From: UBA11872 sp965198285
GTDB taxonomy: Bacteria; Chloroflexota; UBA11872
Reading direction: 5' to 3'
DNA: 64,000 bases
Assembly (NCBI GenBank): GCA_965198285.1
Contig: OZ240251.1
Coordinates: 2,790,001 to 2,854,000, forward strand
The position numbers and the translations under genes are program-made. Positions 8,365-16,731 of the stretch are shown piece after piece. The notes beneath the pieces are model-generated. The model was not told the DNA's origin, did not search any database, and worked only from the letters and a program-made list of their open reading frames with translations. The stretch's first letter is position 1. Every line of letters begins with the position of its first letter.

Positions 8365-9531
8365 CTACAGGCTCAGAGCCGGTCCGGCTGAATTCGCGGC
8401 GCTCCGGCGTGCAACCTCGACCCGGTACTCGTGGGCAAGGTTCTTGGGCGTAACGGACGGGTCCGGCTCAAACTCCCCGCGCGCGGCGGCGGGCACGGCC
8501 ATCATGTTCGCGTTGGTGACCTGGGGTGGGATTGCGCACTCGGGCGCGATGATGTCCACCCCAGCGGCCACGATGTCCTCGACCTCGAAGGCGACGTCTT
8601 CGGGGCGGCCCGTGAGCAGCGTGACGAAGTTGCTGACGTTGCCGACCAGCTTGAAGTCGCCGACTTCGGCCTTGGCCTCGTGGGGGTCATTCTCGGTGGC
8701 GAAGTGGAAGGCTTCGAAGCCCGCGTCCTTGATGTACTTCATCCGGTCCAGCGTTTTTCCACAGCAATGCAGGATCACGGGCGACTTGATCTGCGGCGTG
8801 ATCTTCTGGTGAACCGGCATCAGGTAGTCACGGTAGGTCTCCGCGCGGACCAGGTCGCCGGTCGAGTGGTCGGCCAGACAAATGGCGTCCGCCCCGGCCT
8901 CGATCTGCGCGTTGGCGAAGGCGATGGAGGCCGGCATGAGCCGGTCCAGGCAGGCGTGCACATAGTCGGGGTCGAGAATGACGTTGATCAGGAAGTCCTG
9001 CGGCCCGAACATGTGGTACGAGAGCGTCCACGGCCCCATGACTTTGCCGATGACGGCGGCATCGGGATGCCGTTCGCGCAGGATCTTGATGGAGTCGATG
9101 ACCGCCTTGGTCTCGCGGCGCTCCAGAAAGTCGTTGGGGATGACGATGTCATCGGGCGTCGTCCACGGGTTCGGCGGGCTGACGGCGGGCATGCGCGGGC
9201 CGGAAATGATCTTTCCGGTTCCCTTGTCGAACTCCCAGGGATCTTCGCCCCACTCGATTTCAGCGCCGAGCGCCGCGGCGCCCAGGATGATGCTGAAGTA
9301 GGGCATGATCGAGTCGTAGCCATGGTCGGTGTAGCTGCGCTCGGCCACGAGCGCTATAGGCTTCGCCTCGTAGTGGGCGTCCGGCCATTCCACGCCGAGA
9401 CGGCGCATTTCCTCGTACGTTGCCAGGGACGTGGGGCTGCCCACGCAGATCCGGTCAACCGGCCGGCCCTGCAGCGCATTGAGGTAGCGCTCGCGTCCGG
9501 TCATTGAGCCGTTGGTTGTCGCTGTAGTCAC
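8365..9531 (-). CDS. Uroporphyrinogen decarboxylase (URO-D)-family protein, MtaA/CmuA-type methyltransferase
   Basis: 388 residues with the URO-D TIM-barrel layout: ERYLNALQGRPVDR at the N-terminus, the ADHSTGDLV loop in the middle, ILHCCGKT near residue 253 and IIAPECAIPPQ near 328. His255, Cys257 and Cys332 fit the His-X-Cys...Cys zinc site of MtaA/CmuA methylcobalamin:thiol methyltransferases rather than true HemE. GTG 9531 follows a good GGAGG at 5-nt spacing. No corrinoid protein is adjacent, but a corrinoid-enzyme reactivator-type gene lies at 26.3 kb. The actual methyl donor and acceptor are unknown. Confidence 0.7.
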   Translation of the reverse strand: MTTATTNGSMTGRERYLNALQGRPVDRICVGSPTSLATYEEMRRLGVEWPDAHYEAKPIALVAERSYTDHGYDSIMPYFSIILGAAALGAEIEWGEDPWEFDKGTGKIISGPRMPAVSPPNPWTTPDDIVIPNDFLERRETKAVIDSIKILRERHPDAAVIGKVMGPWTLSYHMFGPQDFLINVILDPDYVHACLDRLMPASIAFANAQIEAGADAICLADHSTGDLVRAETYRDYLMPVHQKITPQIKSPVILHCCGKTLDRMKYIKDAGFEAFHFATENDPHEAKAEVGDFKLVGNVSNFVTLLTGRPEDVAFEVEDIVAAGVDIIAPECAIPPQVTNANMMAVPAAARGEFEPDPSVTPKNLAHEYRVEVARRSAANSAGPALSL

Positions 9532-9819
9532 GCGAACCCTCCAGGGCAGGCGCTGTCAGGCGAAGTATAAGCGGTGCGGGCTCGACCCATGCTCGGGATG
9601 GGGTCGCAGTTCGCCATGCGAAGCACCGGCAGCGGTGGCGAGCCAGGATCGGCGAGCACGTGCGGAGGCATACCACGCGGGGCGGGGAAGCCGACGGCTT
9701 CCGCCAGGGATAGGGTTCAACCAACGTGACCGCAACCGCTCGACATGCAGTTGCCAGCCGGCGTGGGCCTGCCGGAGGACCAACTAGCTGAGGAGGAGTG
9801 CTTGCAAAACGCTTGCAGT
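9532..9819. other. Intergenic region upstream of the toxin-antitoxin pair
   Basis: It holds the leader of the minus-strand URO-D-family gene and the region upstream of the antitoxin gene. A direct repeat GCTTGCA occurs at 9800-9806 and 9811-9817, 11 nt apart, just before the palindrome at 9820. No convincing coding frame or RNA gene was seen. Confidence 0.4.
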
Positions 9820-9836
9820 GACCGCAAGATGCGGTC
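9820..9836. promoter_or_regulatory. Palindromic operator candidate of the FitA/VapC module
   Basis: GACCGC-AAGAT-GCGGTC is a perfect 6-bp inverted repeat with a 5-nt spacer, and it ends on the base before the antitoxin ATG. Ribbon-helix-helix antitoxins of this family bind inverted repeats in their own promoter, so an autoregulatory operator is a reasonable reading. In RNA it would also form a hairpin over the ribosome-binding region, and no Shine-Dalgarno sequence is visible at normal spacing. Confidence 0.5.
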
Positions 9837-10073
9837 ATGTCCGTCCAGATCACGATCCGAAACGTTCCCGAGGCGGTGCGAGATGAGCTCGCCGCGAGGG
9901 CCGCGCTACAGCGCCAGTCCATGCAGGAGTTCCTGCGCGGCGAACTTGAACGGATCGCGTCACGGCCCTCCGTCGGCGCCTGGCTGCACGCCGTGCGCGA
10001 GCGCAAGGCCCTGACCCAAAGGCGGATCAGCCCGGCGCGAATCGTGCGAGCCCGCGACGCGGACCGGACGTGA
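9837..10073 (+). CDS. FitA-like ribbon-helix-helix antitoxin
   Basis: A 78-residue protein whose first 45 residues match the Arc/MetJ-type fold of FitA-like antitoxins: a short beta strand (QITIRNVPE) followed by two helices (RDELAARAALQRQSMQEFLRGELE). The C-terminal tail is basic and probably wraps the toxin. Its TGA overlaps the GTG of the PIN toxin by 4 nt, the usual antitoxin-first arrangement. It should repress its own promoter through the palindrome at 9820-9836. Confidence 0.8.
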   Translation: MSVQITIRNVPEAVRDELAARAALQRQSMQEFLRGELERIASRPSVGAWLHAVRERKALTQRRISPARIVRARDADRT

Positions 10074-10474
10074 CCACCGTCGTTGACGCCTCGGTGCTGG
10101 TCGCGGCGTTAGTCGATTCTGGCGCCACTGGCCGCTGGGCGGAATCAGCACTTGCCGACGACGCTCTGGCCGGTCCGGAACTGGCGCTGGCCGAGGCCAG
10201 CAATATCCTGCGCCGCCTGGAACGGTCCCGTCAGATTTCGCGCCTGGAAGCGGCCAGCGCGCACGCCGATCTGCTGAAGCTGGATCTGGCGCTGTTTCCC
10301 TACGCCCCCTTCGCCGAACGGATATGGGCGTTGCGGGAGAATCTGACCAGCTACGACGCCTGGTACGTGGCGCTGGCCGAGGCACTGGAGTGCCCGCTGG
10401 CCACGCTTGACCACAAGCTCAGCCGCGCTAGCGGCCCGGTGTGCGAGGTGATTGCTCCGCCGCGGGAACACTGA
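10070..10474 (+). CDS. vapC: VapC-family PIN-domain toxin
   Basis: A 134-residue PIN ribonuclease. The first conserved acidic residue is in VVDASVLVAAL, the second region is LALAEASNIL, and the C-terminal SYDAWYVALAEALECPLATLDHKL carries the remaining conserved Asp residues. The length is typical. Toxins of this family cleave tRNA or rRNA with Mg2+ and are held inactive by the cognate antitoxin. The start is a GTG within a GTGA overlap with the upstream antitoxin. Target RNA is not predictable from sequence. Confidence 0.85.
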   Translation: MTTVVDASVLVAALVDSGATGRWAESALADDALAGPELALAEASNILRRLERSRQISRLEAASAHADLLKLDLALFPYAPFAERIWALRENLTSYDAWYVALAEALECPLATLDHKLSRASGPVCEVIAPPREH

Positions 10475-10916
10475 GGACGCAGCTAACGTTGAAGCCCTCC
10501 CCAAACCTCGCCACCATTTTGCTGGCGACGGTGGTCTGACGCCTAGCTGGTCAGGCAGCGGCGGGCGTCGTCTCCCGAGGGCGTGTCGGGACGCGATTCG
10601 GGCGGGCCTGGCTGGAGCGTCAGCGGACGCCTCCGGCGCTGGCGCGAACCCGTCCAGCGGATCGTGGACAACGCTGATTTCCAAGCAGCGATCCCGAGAC
10701 CCAGGCCCTCGGCCGTAGGGTCAGGAGGAACGAGCGGCGCGCAGGGCGGCGAGGGCAGGGGCGTTCGGGGGCGCCGGAGTCGGCACCCAGGCTTTGACCG
10801 CGATTTGGGCCGCCGAGTAGCATCGTGGTGGAGGGGCGTCACGTGGCGCCCACCAACTAGTTCCTCAATGCGACTTATCCGATTGTTCGTTCAACACACC
10901 CTTCTGGAGGCCAGCC
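10475..10916. other. 442-nt intergenic region upstream of rny
   Basis: No frame here has a recognisable product. A short hairpin (CCGAG at 10694-10698 with CTCGG at 10708-10712) and a G-rich stretch follow. The rny ribosome-binding site CTGGAGG is at its end. A GGTCAGGAGGAA string near 10720 faintly recalls the SRP RNA core, but it does not fold properly (see rejected items). A structured RNA or degraded gene remains possible. Confidence 0.3.
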
Positions 10917-12467
10917 GTGGAAGCCCTATTGGCGATCGTCGCCGGTCTGGCGGCGCTCGTAGTAGGGCTCGTGGCGGGCTACTTCTATCAGGTACGGCTA
11001 TCCCAAGCGCGCGGGAAGGAATTCGCGCGCCGCGTGGAGCAAGAGCTGGCAGAAGTCGAAGCCCGACAACGAGCCAGTATCAAAGAGACCAACACAAAGA
11101 TCCGCGCCGAGCGCGCGGAAGCGGAGCGCCAGACGCGCGAGCGCCGTGGCGAACTCCGCCAGCAGGAGCGCCGACTCCAGCAGCGTGAGCAGACGCTGGA
11201 CAGGCGATCGGAGCGTCTGGACGACCTCGAGCGCGAGTTCCTGAAGCGCGACAACACGCTGGATGACCGCAAGCGCGGGTTGGATGGACGTGAGACCGAG
11301 TTGGGCGAGTTACGCGAGCAGCAGGTCGCGGCGCTCGAGGCGGTGGCAACGTTGACGCGCGACGAAGCCAAGGCGCAGCTGCTGGCTTCGGTGGAGCGCG
11401 AGGTTCGGGAGATCTGCGACCAGCGCGTGCGTGAGATTGCCGCCGAGGCGGAAGAAACAGCCGAAGCGCGGGCGCGATGGCTGGTTGGGCTGTCGCTGCA
11501 ACGGGTGGCCGCGGTGCACACGACCGAGGTCACGACCTCGGTTGTCGACCTGAAGAGCGACGACATGAAGGGGCGGATCATCGGTCGGGAAGGCCGCAAC
11601 ATTCGAGCCCTGGAAGCGGCCACCGGCATTGACATCATCATCGACGACACACCCGAGACCGTGGTGCTGTCAGGGTTCGATCCGGTACGGCGCGAGGTGG
11701 CTCGCGTGGCCCTCCAACGATTGACGGTGGACGGGCGGATTCACCCGGCGCGCATCGAAGAAGCGGTAACGAAGGCGCGGTCGGAGGTCGAGGAGATCAT
11801 CGAGCGGGAAGGCGAGCAGGCGGCCTACGACGCGGGCACACCGGTGCTGCCGCGCGACCTTTTGCGCTACATGGGGCGCCTGCGGTTTCGCACCAGCTAC
11901 GGCCAGAACGTGCTGAGTCACTCCGTGGAGGTTTCGCTGCTGGCGGCCACGATGACCGCCGAGATGGGCGGGCAGGTGGAGCTGGCACGCCAGGCCGGGT
12001 TCCTGCATGACATCGGCAAAGCGATCGACCACGAGGTGGAGGGTCCGCACGCCCTGATCGGTGGGGCGTTGCTCCGACGGTCAGGCCTCAGCGAGGACGT
12101 GGCCCACGCCGCCGAGGCGCATCACTTTGAAGTGGAACTGCGCAGTTTCGAGGCGTTTGCGGTAGCCGCCGCCGACGCGATCTCGGCCTCGCGCCCCGGC
12201 GCCCGTCGCGAGACGGTGACGCGGTACCTCCAGCGGTTGGAGCGGCTGGAGGAGATTGCGCGGTCGTTCAACGGCGTGGACACCTGCTACGCGATCCAGG
12301 CCGGTCGCGAATTGCGCGTACTGATTCGGCCGGATCAGATTGACGAAGCAGGCGTACAGCGTCTGGCCAACGACATTGCCAAGTCCATCCAAGAGTCGAT
12401 GGAGTACCCGGGCCAGATCAAGATCACGACGATTCGGGAGACGCGCGCCGTCGAGTACGCGCGGTAA
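10917..12467 (+). CDS. rny: Ribonuclease Y
   Basis: A membrane-anchored endoribonuclease that starts mRNA decay. In order: an N-terminal transmembrane helix (about residues 3-24), a long charged coiled coil rich in Arg, Glu and Gln (about 28-190), a KH domain with GRIIGREGRNIR near 220, and an HD phosphohydrolase domain with FLHDIGKAIDHE near 363. The 516-residue length matches the family. GTG 10917 has a CTGGAGG Shine-Dalgarno. A GC hairpin (12472-12477 with 12485-12490) follows the stop but lacks a U tract. Confidence 0.95.
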   Translation: MEALLAIVAGLAALVVGLVAGYFYQVRLSQARGKEFARRVEQELAEVEARQRASIKETNTKIRAERAEAERQTRERRGELRQQERRLQQREQTLDRRSERLDDLEREFLKRDNTLDDRKRGLDGRETELGELREQQVAALEAVATLTRDEAKAQLLASVEREVREICDQRVREIAAEAEETAEARARWLVGLSLQRVAAVHTTEVTTSVVDLKSDDMKGRIIGREGRNIRALEAATGIDIIIDDTPETVVLSGFDPVRREVARVALQRLTVDGRIHPARIEEAVTKARSEVEEIIEREGEQAAYDAGTPVLPRDLLRYMGRLRFRTSYGQNVLSHSVEVSLLAATMTAEMGGQVELARQAGFLHDIGKAIDHEVEGPHALIGGALLRRSGLSEDVAHAAEAHHFEVELRSFEAFAVAAADAISASRPGARRETVTRYLQRLERLEEIARSFNGVDTCYAIQAGRELRVLIRPDQIDEAGVQRLANDIAKSIQESMEYPGQIKITTIRETRAVEYAR

Positions 12468-12548
12468 GCGAAGCGGCGGCACCAGCCGCTCGGTCACAGC
12501 CCGCCTCGTCGGGCCGTCGCGACTGGGACAGGGCTGCCGGCGTGTGCT

Positions 12549-12570
12549 AAAGTTTTCTTTATCAAACTTT
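12549..12570. promoter_or_regulatory. AT-rich dyad, candidate ArsR operator
   Basis: AAAGTTT at 12549-12555 and AAACTTT at 12564-12570 form a perfect 7-bp inverted repeat with an 8-nt spacer. It lies just before the ArsR-type gene in a conspicuously AT-rich patch of an otherwise GC-rich sequence. The size and position fit the dyads bound by ArsR-family dimers over promoters. If so, it would control both the regulator and the downstream inositol-lipid operon. Confidence 0.5.
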
Positions 12571-12575
12571 GCTTT

Positions 12576-12935
12576 ATGTATGAGGCGACGGTGAACACGG
12601 ATCTGGCTGCCATGCGCGCGTATGCCCGCGCGCTGGCTTCTCGGACGCGGCTGCTGACCCTCGACGAGCTGGCGTCGGCGACGGAGCTGGACGTCAGCGA
12701 ACTGTCGCGGCGCATCGAGGTCAGCCAGCCGCTGATGTCGTGGCATCTGCGCCGACTGCGGCGCGCCGGGCTGGTGCGCGCGCGCCGCCAGGGTCGGCGC
12801 GTTCTCTACGCGCTGGACCGACCCACTCTGGGCGCCCGCCACGCGGCGCTCACCAATCTGATCGACGATCTAACGGCGACCGACACGCGTGGGTCGGACG
12901 CCGAATCTGCCAAGCCGGCCCGAGCGCTGGCGTAG
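12576..12935 (+). CDS. ArsR-family winged-helix transcriptional regulator
   Basis: A 119-residue protein with a helix-turn-helix/wing segment: LARLLTL-type helix 1, then VSELSRRIEVSQPLMSWHLRRLRRAGLVRARRQ with the recognition helix in the SQPLMSWHL part, and the wing GRRVLYAL. No obvious Cys metal site is present, so it is not a classical arsenic sensor. The start is ATG 12576, or GTG 12591, which has a GAGG at 5-nt spacing. The stop is 18 nt before ino1, so co-transcription with the lipid genes is likely. Effector unknown. Confidence 0.75.
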   Translation: MYEATVNTDLAAMRAYARALASRTRLLTLDELASATELDVSELSRRIEVSQPLMSWHLRRLRRAGLVRARRQGRRVLYALDRPTLGARHAALTNLIDDLTATDTRGSDAESAKPARALA

Positions 12936-12953
12936 GCGCGGAGGAGGACGAGG

Positions 12954-14054
12954 GTGTCTAAGGTTCGAGTCGGAATCATTGGCGTGGGCAATTGCGCCTC
13001 GGCCCTGGTGCAGGGCGCGAGCTACTACCGCGCGGCACCGGCCGACGAGTTCATTCCGGGATTGATGCACGCGCAACTCGGCCCGTACCACGTTAGTGAC
13101 ATCGAGTTCTCGGCCGCGATCGACATCGACCGCGCCAAAGTCGGCAAGGACCTTTCCGAAGCGCTGGTCGCGCCGCCCAACAACACGCCGCAGTTCGCCG
13201 CGGTCGACCACCTGGGCGTGCCGGTGGTACGCGGTATGACCCACGACGGCATCGGCACCTATATGGCTGACACCGTGTACAAGGCGGAAGGCGCGACCGA
13301 CAACATCGTGCAACTCCTGCAGGACACCCAAACGGACGTGGTTGTGAACTTCCTGCCGGTAGGCAGCGAAGAGGCGACCAAGTGGTACGTGGAGCAAATC
13401 CTCAACGCCGGCTGCGCCATGGTGAACTGCATGCCGGTGTTTATCGCGCGCGAGGACTACTGGCAGGGTCGGTTCCGTTACGCTGGGGTGCCCATCATCG
13501 GCGACGATGTGAAGTCGCAGGTCGGCGCAACCATCACCCACCGCGTGTTGACCCGCCTGTTCCGGGAGCGCGGCGTGAAGCTGATGCGTACCTACCAGCT
13601 CAACGTTGGCGGGAACTCCGACTTCAAGAACATGCTGGAGCGCTCGCGGCTCGAGTCCAAGAAGATCTCCAAGACCGATGCGGTCACGAGCCAGCTCGAG
13701 TACGACGTCGGCGCGGAGAACGTGCACATCGGACCCAGCGATTACGTGCCCTGGCTGGCCGACCGCAAATGGGCCTACATCCGCATGGAAGGCGTGGCGT
13801 TCGGCGGCCAGCCGTTGACCGCCGAACTCAAGCTGGAAGTCGTGGACTCGCCGAACTCGGCCGGTGTGGTGATCGACGCGGTGCGCTGTTGCAAGATCGC
13901 CATGGACCGCGGCCTGAGCGGCGCGGTGGAAGGCCCCTCCGCCTATCTGATGAAGTCGCCGCCGATCCAGTACTCGGACGAGGAAGCGCGAACCATGACG
14001 GACGAGTTCATTCGCACGGCGTCTATCGCCGCCGGCGCGAGGAGCGACGCATAG
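12954..14054 (+). CDS. ino1: Inositol-3-phosphate synthase
   Basis: Converts glucose-6-phosphate to 1D-myo-inositol 3-phosphate with bound NAD. The 366 residues are of the short actinobacterial type: GIIGVGNCASALVQG nucleotide motif, GLMH...VSDIEFSAAIDID, RGMTHDGIG, LPVGSEEATKWY, IIGDDVKSQVGATITHR, QLNVGGNSDFKNML and SDYVPWLADRKWAYIR. GTG 12954 follows a GGAGGAGG ribosome-binding site. It heads a four-gene run (acyltransferase, glycosyltransferase, CDP-alcohol transferase) that would use the inositol phosphate for phosphatidylinositol lipids. Confidence 0.95.
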   Translation: MSKVRVGIIGVGNCASALVQGASYYRAAPADEFIPGLMHAQLGPYHVSDIEFSAAIDIDRAKVGKDLSEALVAPPNNTPQFAAVDHLGVPVVRGMTHDGIGTYMADTVYKAEGATDNIVQLLQDTQTDVVVNFLPVGSEEATKWYVEQILNAGCAMVNCMPVFIAREDYWQGRFRYAGVPIIGDDVKSQVGATITHRVLTRLFRERGVKLMRTYQLNVGGNSDFKNMLERSRLESKKISKTDAVTSQLEYDVGAENVHIGPSDYVPWLADRKWAYIRMEGVAFGGQPLTAELKLEVVDSPNSAGVVIDAVRCCKIAMDRGLSGAVEGPSAYLMKSPPIQYSDEEARTMTDEFIRTASIAAGARSDA

Positions 14055-14057
14055 AGC

Positions 14058-14924
14058 GTGATCACCCTCATTGCCGTAGCCGCCCGCCTTGAGAGGTGGG
14101 CGCCGCGCGCGCTGAAATCCGGCCTGGCCCGGATGTTCGGCATGCTGGTCTACTGGCTGGTTCCGCGTATCCGGCGGAACACCACGGCCAATATGTCCGT
14201 GGTCCTGAACCTGCCGCCCACGGACCCCAGGGTGCGCGCGCTGGCCATGCGCTCGGTGATCAGCTACGGCGAGTTGCTGGCGGACTTCCTGCGGACCTAC
14301 CGGATGACGCCGGAGGAACTGCTGCGGTACACAATGGCCATCGAGGGACTGCACCATCTGCGCGCGTTCCAGAACATGGGGCGGGGCGGAATCATGATCA
14401 CGGCGCACTTCGGCAGTTGGGACTGCTGCGGCGGCCTGGTTTCGGTTGACCGGCCCACGCATGCCGTGGCCGAGACGTTTGGCAGCCGGTCGCTGACCGC
14501 CCTGCTGGACAATGTGCGTGCGCGCAAGAATCTCCGGTCGATCCAACTGGGGAACGCGGCGCGCGGGATTCTTCGCACGCTACGGCGCGGCGAGTTCGTG
14601 GCGTTGCTGGCCGACCGCCCCACGCCGGGCAAGGGCGTGCAGGTGATGTTCTTCGACCGGCCCGTCTGGGTACCGGAAGGCGCGGCCGTCCTGGCGCGGC
14701 ACACCGGCAGTCCGCTGCTGGTGGGCGGAATGGTCCGCTACCCCGACGGCACGTACACGGCGCACGGCATGCCGCCGATCACTATCGATCGAGACCAGCC
14801 GGCCGCCGAGGCGGTTCAGGCGGCGATGCAGCAGGTGATGTGGGACCTGGAAACCCTGATCCGCAAGGCTCCGGCCCAGTGGTACATGTTCCGGCCCATG
14901 TGGCCCGAGGCGCTCGACGCGTGA
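14058..14924 (+). CDS. PatA-like lysophospholipid/PIM acyltransferase (HtrB/LpxL superfamily)
   Basis: 288 residues of the LpxL/HtrB-type membrane acyltransferase superfamily. The catalytic HX4D motif is at His117-Asp122 in ITAHFGSWD. A second conserved block is LADRPTPGKGVQVMFF, with GAAVLARHTGSPLL after it. An amphipathic/hydrophobic N-terminal helix probably anchors it. In mycobacteria the equivalent gene next to pimA and the phosphatidylinositol phosphate synthase gene is PatA, which acylates the mannose of PIM. GTG 14058 is 3 nt after the ino1 stop, and the 3' end overlaps the next gene by GTGA. Confidence 0.75.
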   Translation: MITLIAVAARLERWAPRALKSGLARMFGMLVYWLVPRIRRNTTANMSVVLNLPPTDPRVRALAMRSVISYGELLADFLRTYRMTPEELLRYTMAIEGLHHLRAFQNMGRGGIMITAHFGSWDCCGGLVSVDRPTHAVAETFGSRSLTALLDNVRARKNLRSIQLGNAARGILRTLRRGEFVALLADRPTPGKGVQVMFFDRPVWVPEGAAVLARHTGSPLLVGGMVRYPDGTYTAHGMPPITIDRDQPAAEAVQAAMQQVMWDLETLIRKAPAQWYMFRPMWPEALDA

Positions 14925-16108
14925 GAATCCTGCAGATCTCGCCCTACGACTTTCCCTATCCGGGCGGCGTCACCCAGCACATCCTCAACCTCGACCGGGA
15001 ACTGCGGGCGCGCGGTCACGACGTGGCCATCATGGCGCCGAGTACGGATGACGACGTGGAAGAGAAGTTTCCGGGCTTCGTGCGCATCGGATCGCGCGTG
15101 GTCCCGCTGCCGGTCAACCAATCGCGGGCGAGGCTCACGCTCTCGCCGCAACTGCTTCCCAGGGTGCGGCGCTACCTGCGCGAGCAGCATTTTGACATCG
15201 TGCACCTCCAGGAGCCGCTGATTCCGGCGCTGCCGCTGACCGTGCTCCGGTACTCCTCCAGCGTGAACGTCGGGACGTTTCACGCGGCACGCAATTCGGC
15301 CTTCTTCTACCGCACGACCCGGCCGCTGATCCGGCGCTTGCAACGCCGGCTGCACGGAAAAATCGCAGTCTCCGAGGCGGCGCGAGAGCTGATCTTTCGC
15401 TCGTACAAGGGCGCGTACCGAATCATTCCGAACGGCATCGATGTCAACTTCTACGGCGCACCGCAGCCGCCGGCCAGCGAACTGCTGGACGGCAAGCTCA
15501 ACATCGTGTTCGTGGGACGGCTGGAGAAGCGCAAAGGTCTGGACTACCTGCTGCGCGCCATGGCGTTGGTGTGCCAGCTGCGTCCGCAGGCGCGGCTGGT
15601 GGTGATCGGCGCGTTTCGCCCCGGCCAGCGCCGCGCCTTTCAACGACAAGTGCAGCAACTGGGGCTGCGTCACGTGGTGTTCAAGGGCTTCGTCTCTGAC
15701 GAAGAAAAGCGCCAGTACCTGCAGACCGCCGACATCTACTGCTGGCCGGCCCTGGGCGGCGAGAGCCAGGGCATCACGCTGCTGGAAGCCATGGCGGCCG
15801 GGACGCCGGTGGTGGCATCCGACATCCCGGCCTCCCGCACCATGCTGATCGACAACGAAGCGGCGATCCTGGTGCCGCCCAAGGACCACGTGGCGCTGGC
15901 GCGCGCCCTGATGCGCGTCGCCGCCAACCCGGACAAGCGGCAGCGGATGGCGGAAGCGGGGCGCCAGAGGGCCCGGGATTTCGCCTGGAGCACCATTGCC
16001 GACCGCGTGCTGGCCTATTACGAGGAATTGCTCAACGAGGAAGAGTTGGGCGAGGCCTATTGGTCAGCCGACGCGGACCTGGTTCGGGCCGGGGGCTCGA
16101 CCTCGTGA
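14921..16108 (+). CDS. pimA: PimA-like GT4 glycosyltransferase
   Basis: A 395-residue GT-B fold enzyme. The N-terminal acceptor domain begins MRILQISPYDFPYPGGVTQH, with the GGV loop typical of PimA. The C-terminal donor domain has IPNGID, GRLEKRKGLDYLL and the E-X7-E motif GESQGITLLEA. PimA transfers mannose from GDP-mannose to the inositol of phosphatidyl-myo-inositol on the inner membrane face. Substrate is inferred from the operon. GTG 14921 overlaps the acyltransferase stop (GTGA). A different hexose donor remains possible. Confidence 0.75.
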   Translation: MRILQISPYDFPYPGGVTQHILNLDRELRARGHDVAIMAPSTDDDVEEKFPGFVRIGSRVVPLPVNQSRARLTLSPQLLPRVRRYLREQHFDIVHLQEPLIPALPLTVLRYSSSVNVGTFHAARNSAFFYRTTRPLIRRLQRRLHGKIAVSEAARELIFRSYKGAYRIIPNGIDVNFYGAPQPPASELLDGKLNIVFVGRLEKRKGLDYLLRAMALVCQLRPQARLVVIGAFRPGQRRAFQRQVQQLGLRHVVFKGFVSDEEKRQYLQTADIYCWPALGGESQGITLLEAMAAGTPVVASDIPASRTMLIDNEAAILVPPKDHVALARALMRVAANPDKRQRMAEAGRQRARDFAWSTIADRVLAYYEELLNEEELGEAYWSADADLVRAGGSTS

Positions 16109-16725
16109 ACAAGGCGCACATCGAGGCCAGCACGCGCCGAACGGTGGAGCGCCTGGTGGCACCGCTGGCGCGGACCGGGATCGATCCGAACGCGCTGACG
16201 GTGGCGGGTCTGCTGGTGAGCGGGGTGACGGCGGTGTGCATCGGCTTCGGCTGGACCCTGGCGGGCGGGCTCCTGGTGCTGGTTACCGGCGGGTTCGACA
16301 TGCTGGACGGCGCCGTGGCGCGGGTGAGCGGCAACGGATCGCGCTTCGGTGCGTTTCTGGACTCCACGCTGGACCGCTGGGCCGAGGGGCTGATCTTCAC
16401 CGGCCTGGTCTGGTATTTCGTGGCACAGGACGCGCGGATCGAGGTGGTTCTGGCCGTGACCACGATGGTGGGCTCGATGCTGATCAGCTACACGCGCGCA
16501 CGCGCGGAGGGTCTGGGCGTGGACTGCGACGTCGGAGTGTTCCAACGTCCGGAACGGCTGCTGGTGCTGGGCATCGCGCTGCTGGGACCGGCCTGGCTGC
16601 TGAGCGCCGGGCTGTGGCTGCTGAGCGTGGTGACGCAGATCACCGCGGTTCAACGCATCCTGCACGTGCACGGCGAACTAGAGCGGCAGAAGCACTCCGA
16701 TGCCGCAGACGCGCCGAACGACTAG
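16105..16725 (+). CDS. pgsA: CDP-alcohol phosphatidyltransferase, probable phosphatidylinositol phosphate synthase
   Basis: 206 residues with the invariant CDP-alcohol transferase signature D-G-X2-A-R-X8-G-X3-D-X3-D, seen as FDMLDGAVARVSG...GAFLDSTLDR, and several membrane helices. In actinobacteria the orthologue in this gene context joins inositol 3-phosphate to CDP-diacylglycerol, giving phosphatidylinositol phosphate. That role fits here because ino1 is in the same operon, but phosphatidylglycerophosphate synthase activity cannot be excluded. GTG 16105 forms a GTGA overlap with the pimA-like gene. Confidence 0.72.
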   Translation: MNKAHIEASTRRTVERLVAPLARTGIDPNALTVAGLLVSGVTAVCIGFGWTLAGGLLVLVTGGFDMLDGAVARVSGNGSRFGAFLDSTLDRWAEGLIFTGLVWYFVAQDARIEVVLAVTTMVGSMLISYTRARAEGLGVDCDVGVFQRPERLLVLGIALLGPAWLLSAGLWLLSVVTQITAVQRILHVHGELERQKHSDAADAPND

Positions 16726-16731
16726 CGCGGT

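Noticed and set aside
9541..9800. Possible small genes between the URO-D gene and the antitoxin
   Set aside because: Candidate frames are Arg/Pro-rich, lack ribosome-binding sites and resemble nothing known.
10700..10790. Possible SRP (4.5S) RNA core, GGTCAGGAGGAA
   Set aside because: The string lacks the UCC-GGAA-GGA apical stem and the AGCAGC side of the symmetric loop, and the flanks do not fold into a long hairpin. A covariance-model search would decide.
12472..12490. GC hairpin after rny
   Set aside because: Stem of 6 bp without a T run; too weak to call a terminator.
12870..14546. 558-codon minus-strand open frame
   Set aside because: It runs antisense to ino1 and the acyltransferase. 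It is a GC-rich codon-position effect; the ino1 protein has strong motifs and a good ribosome-binding site.
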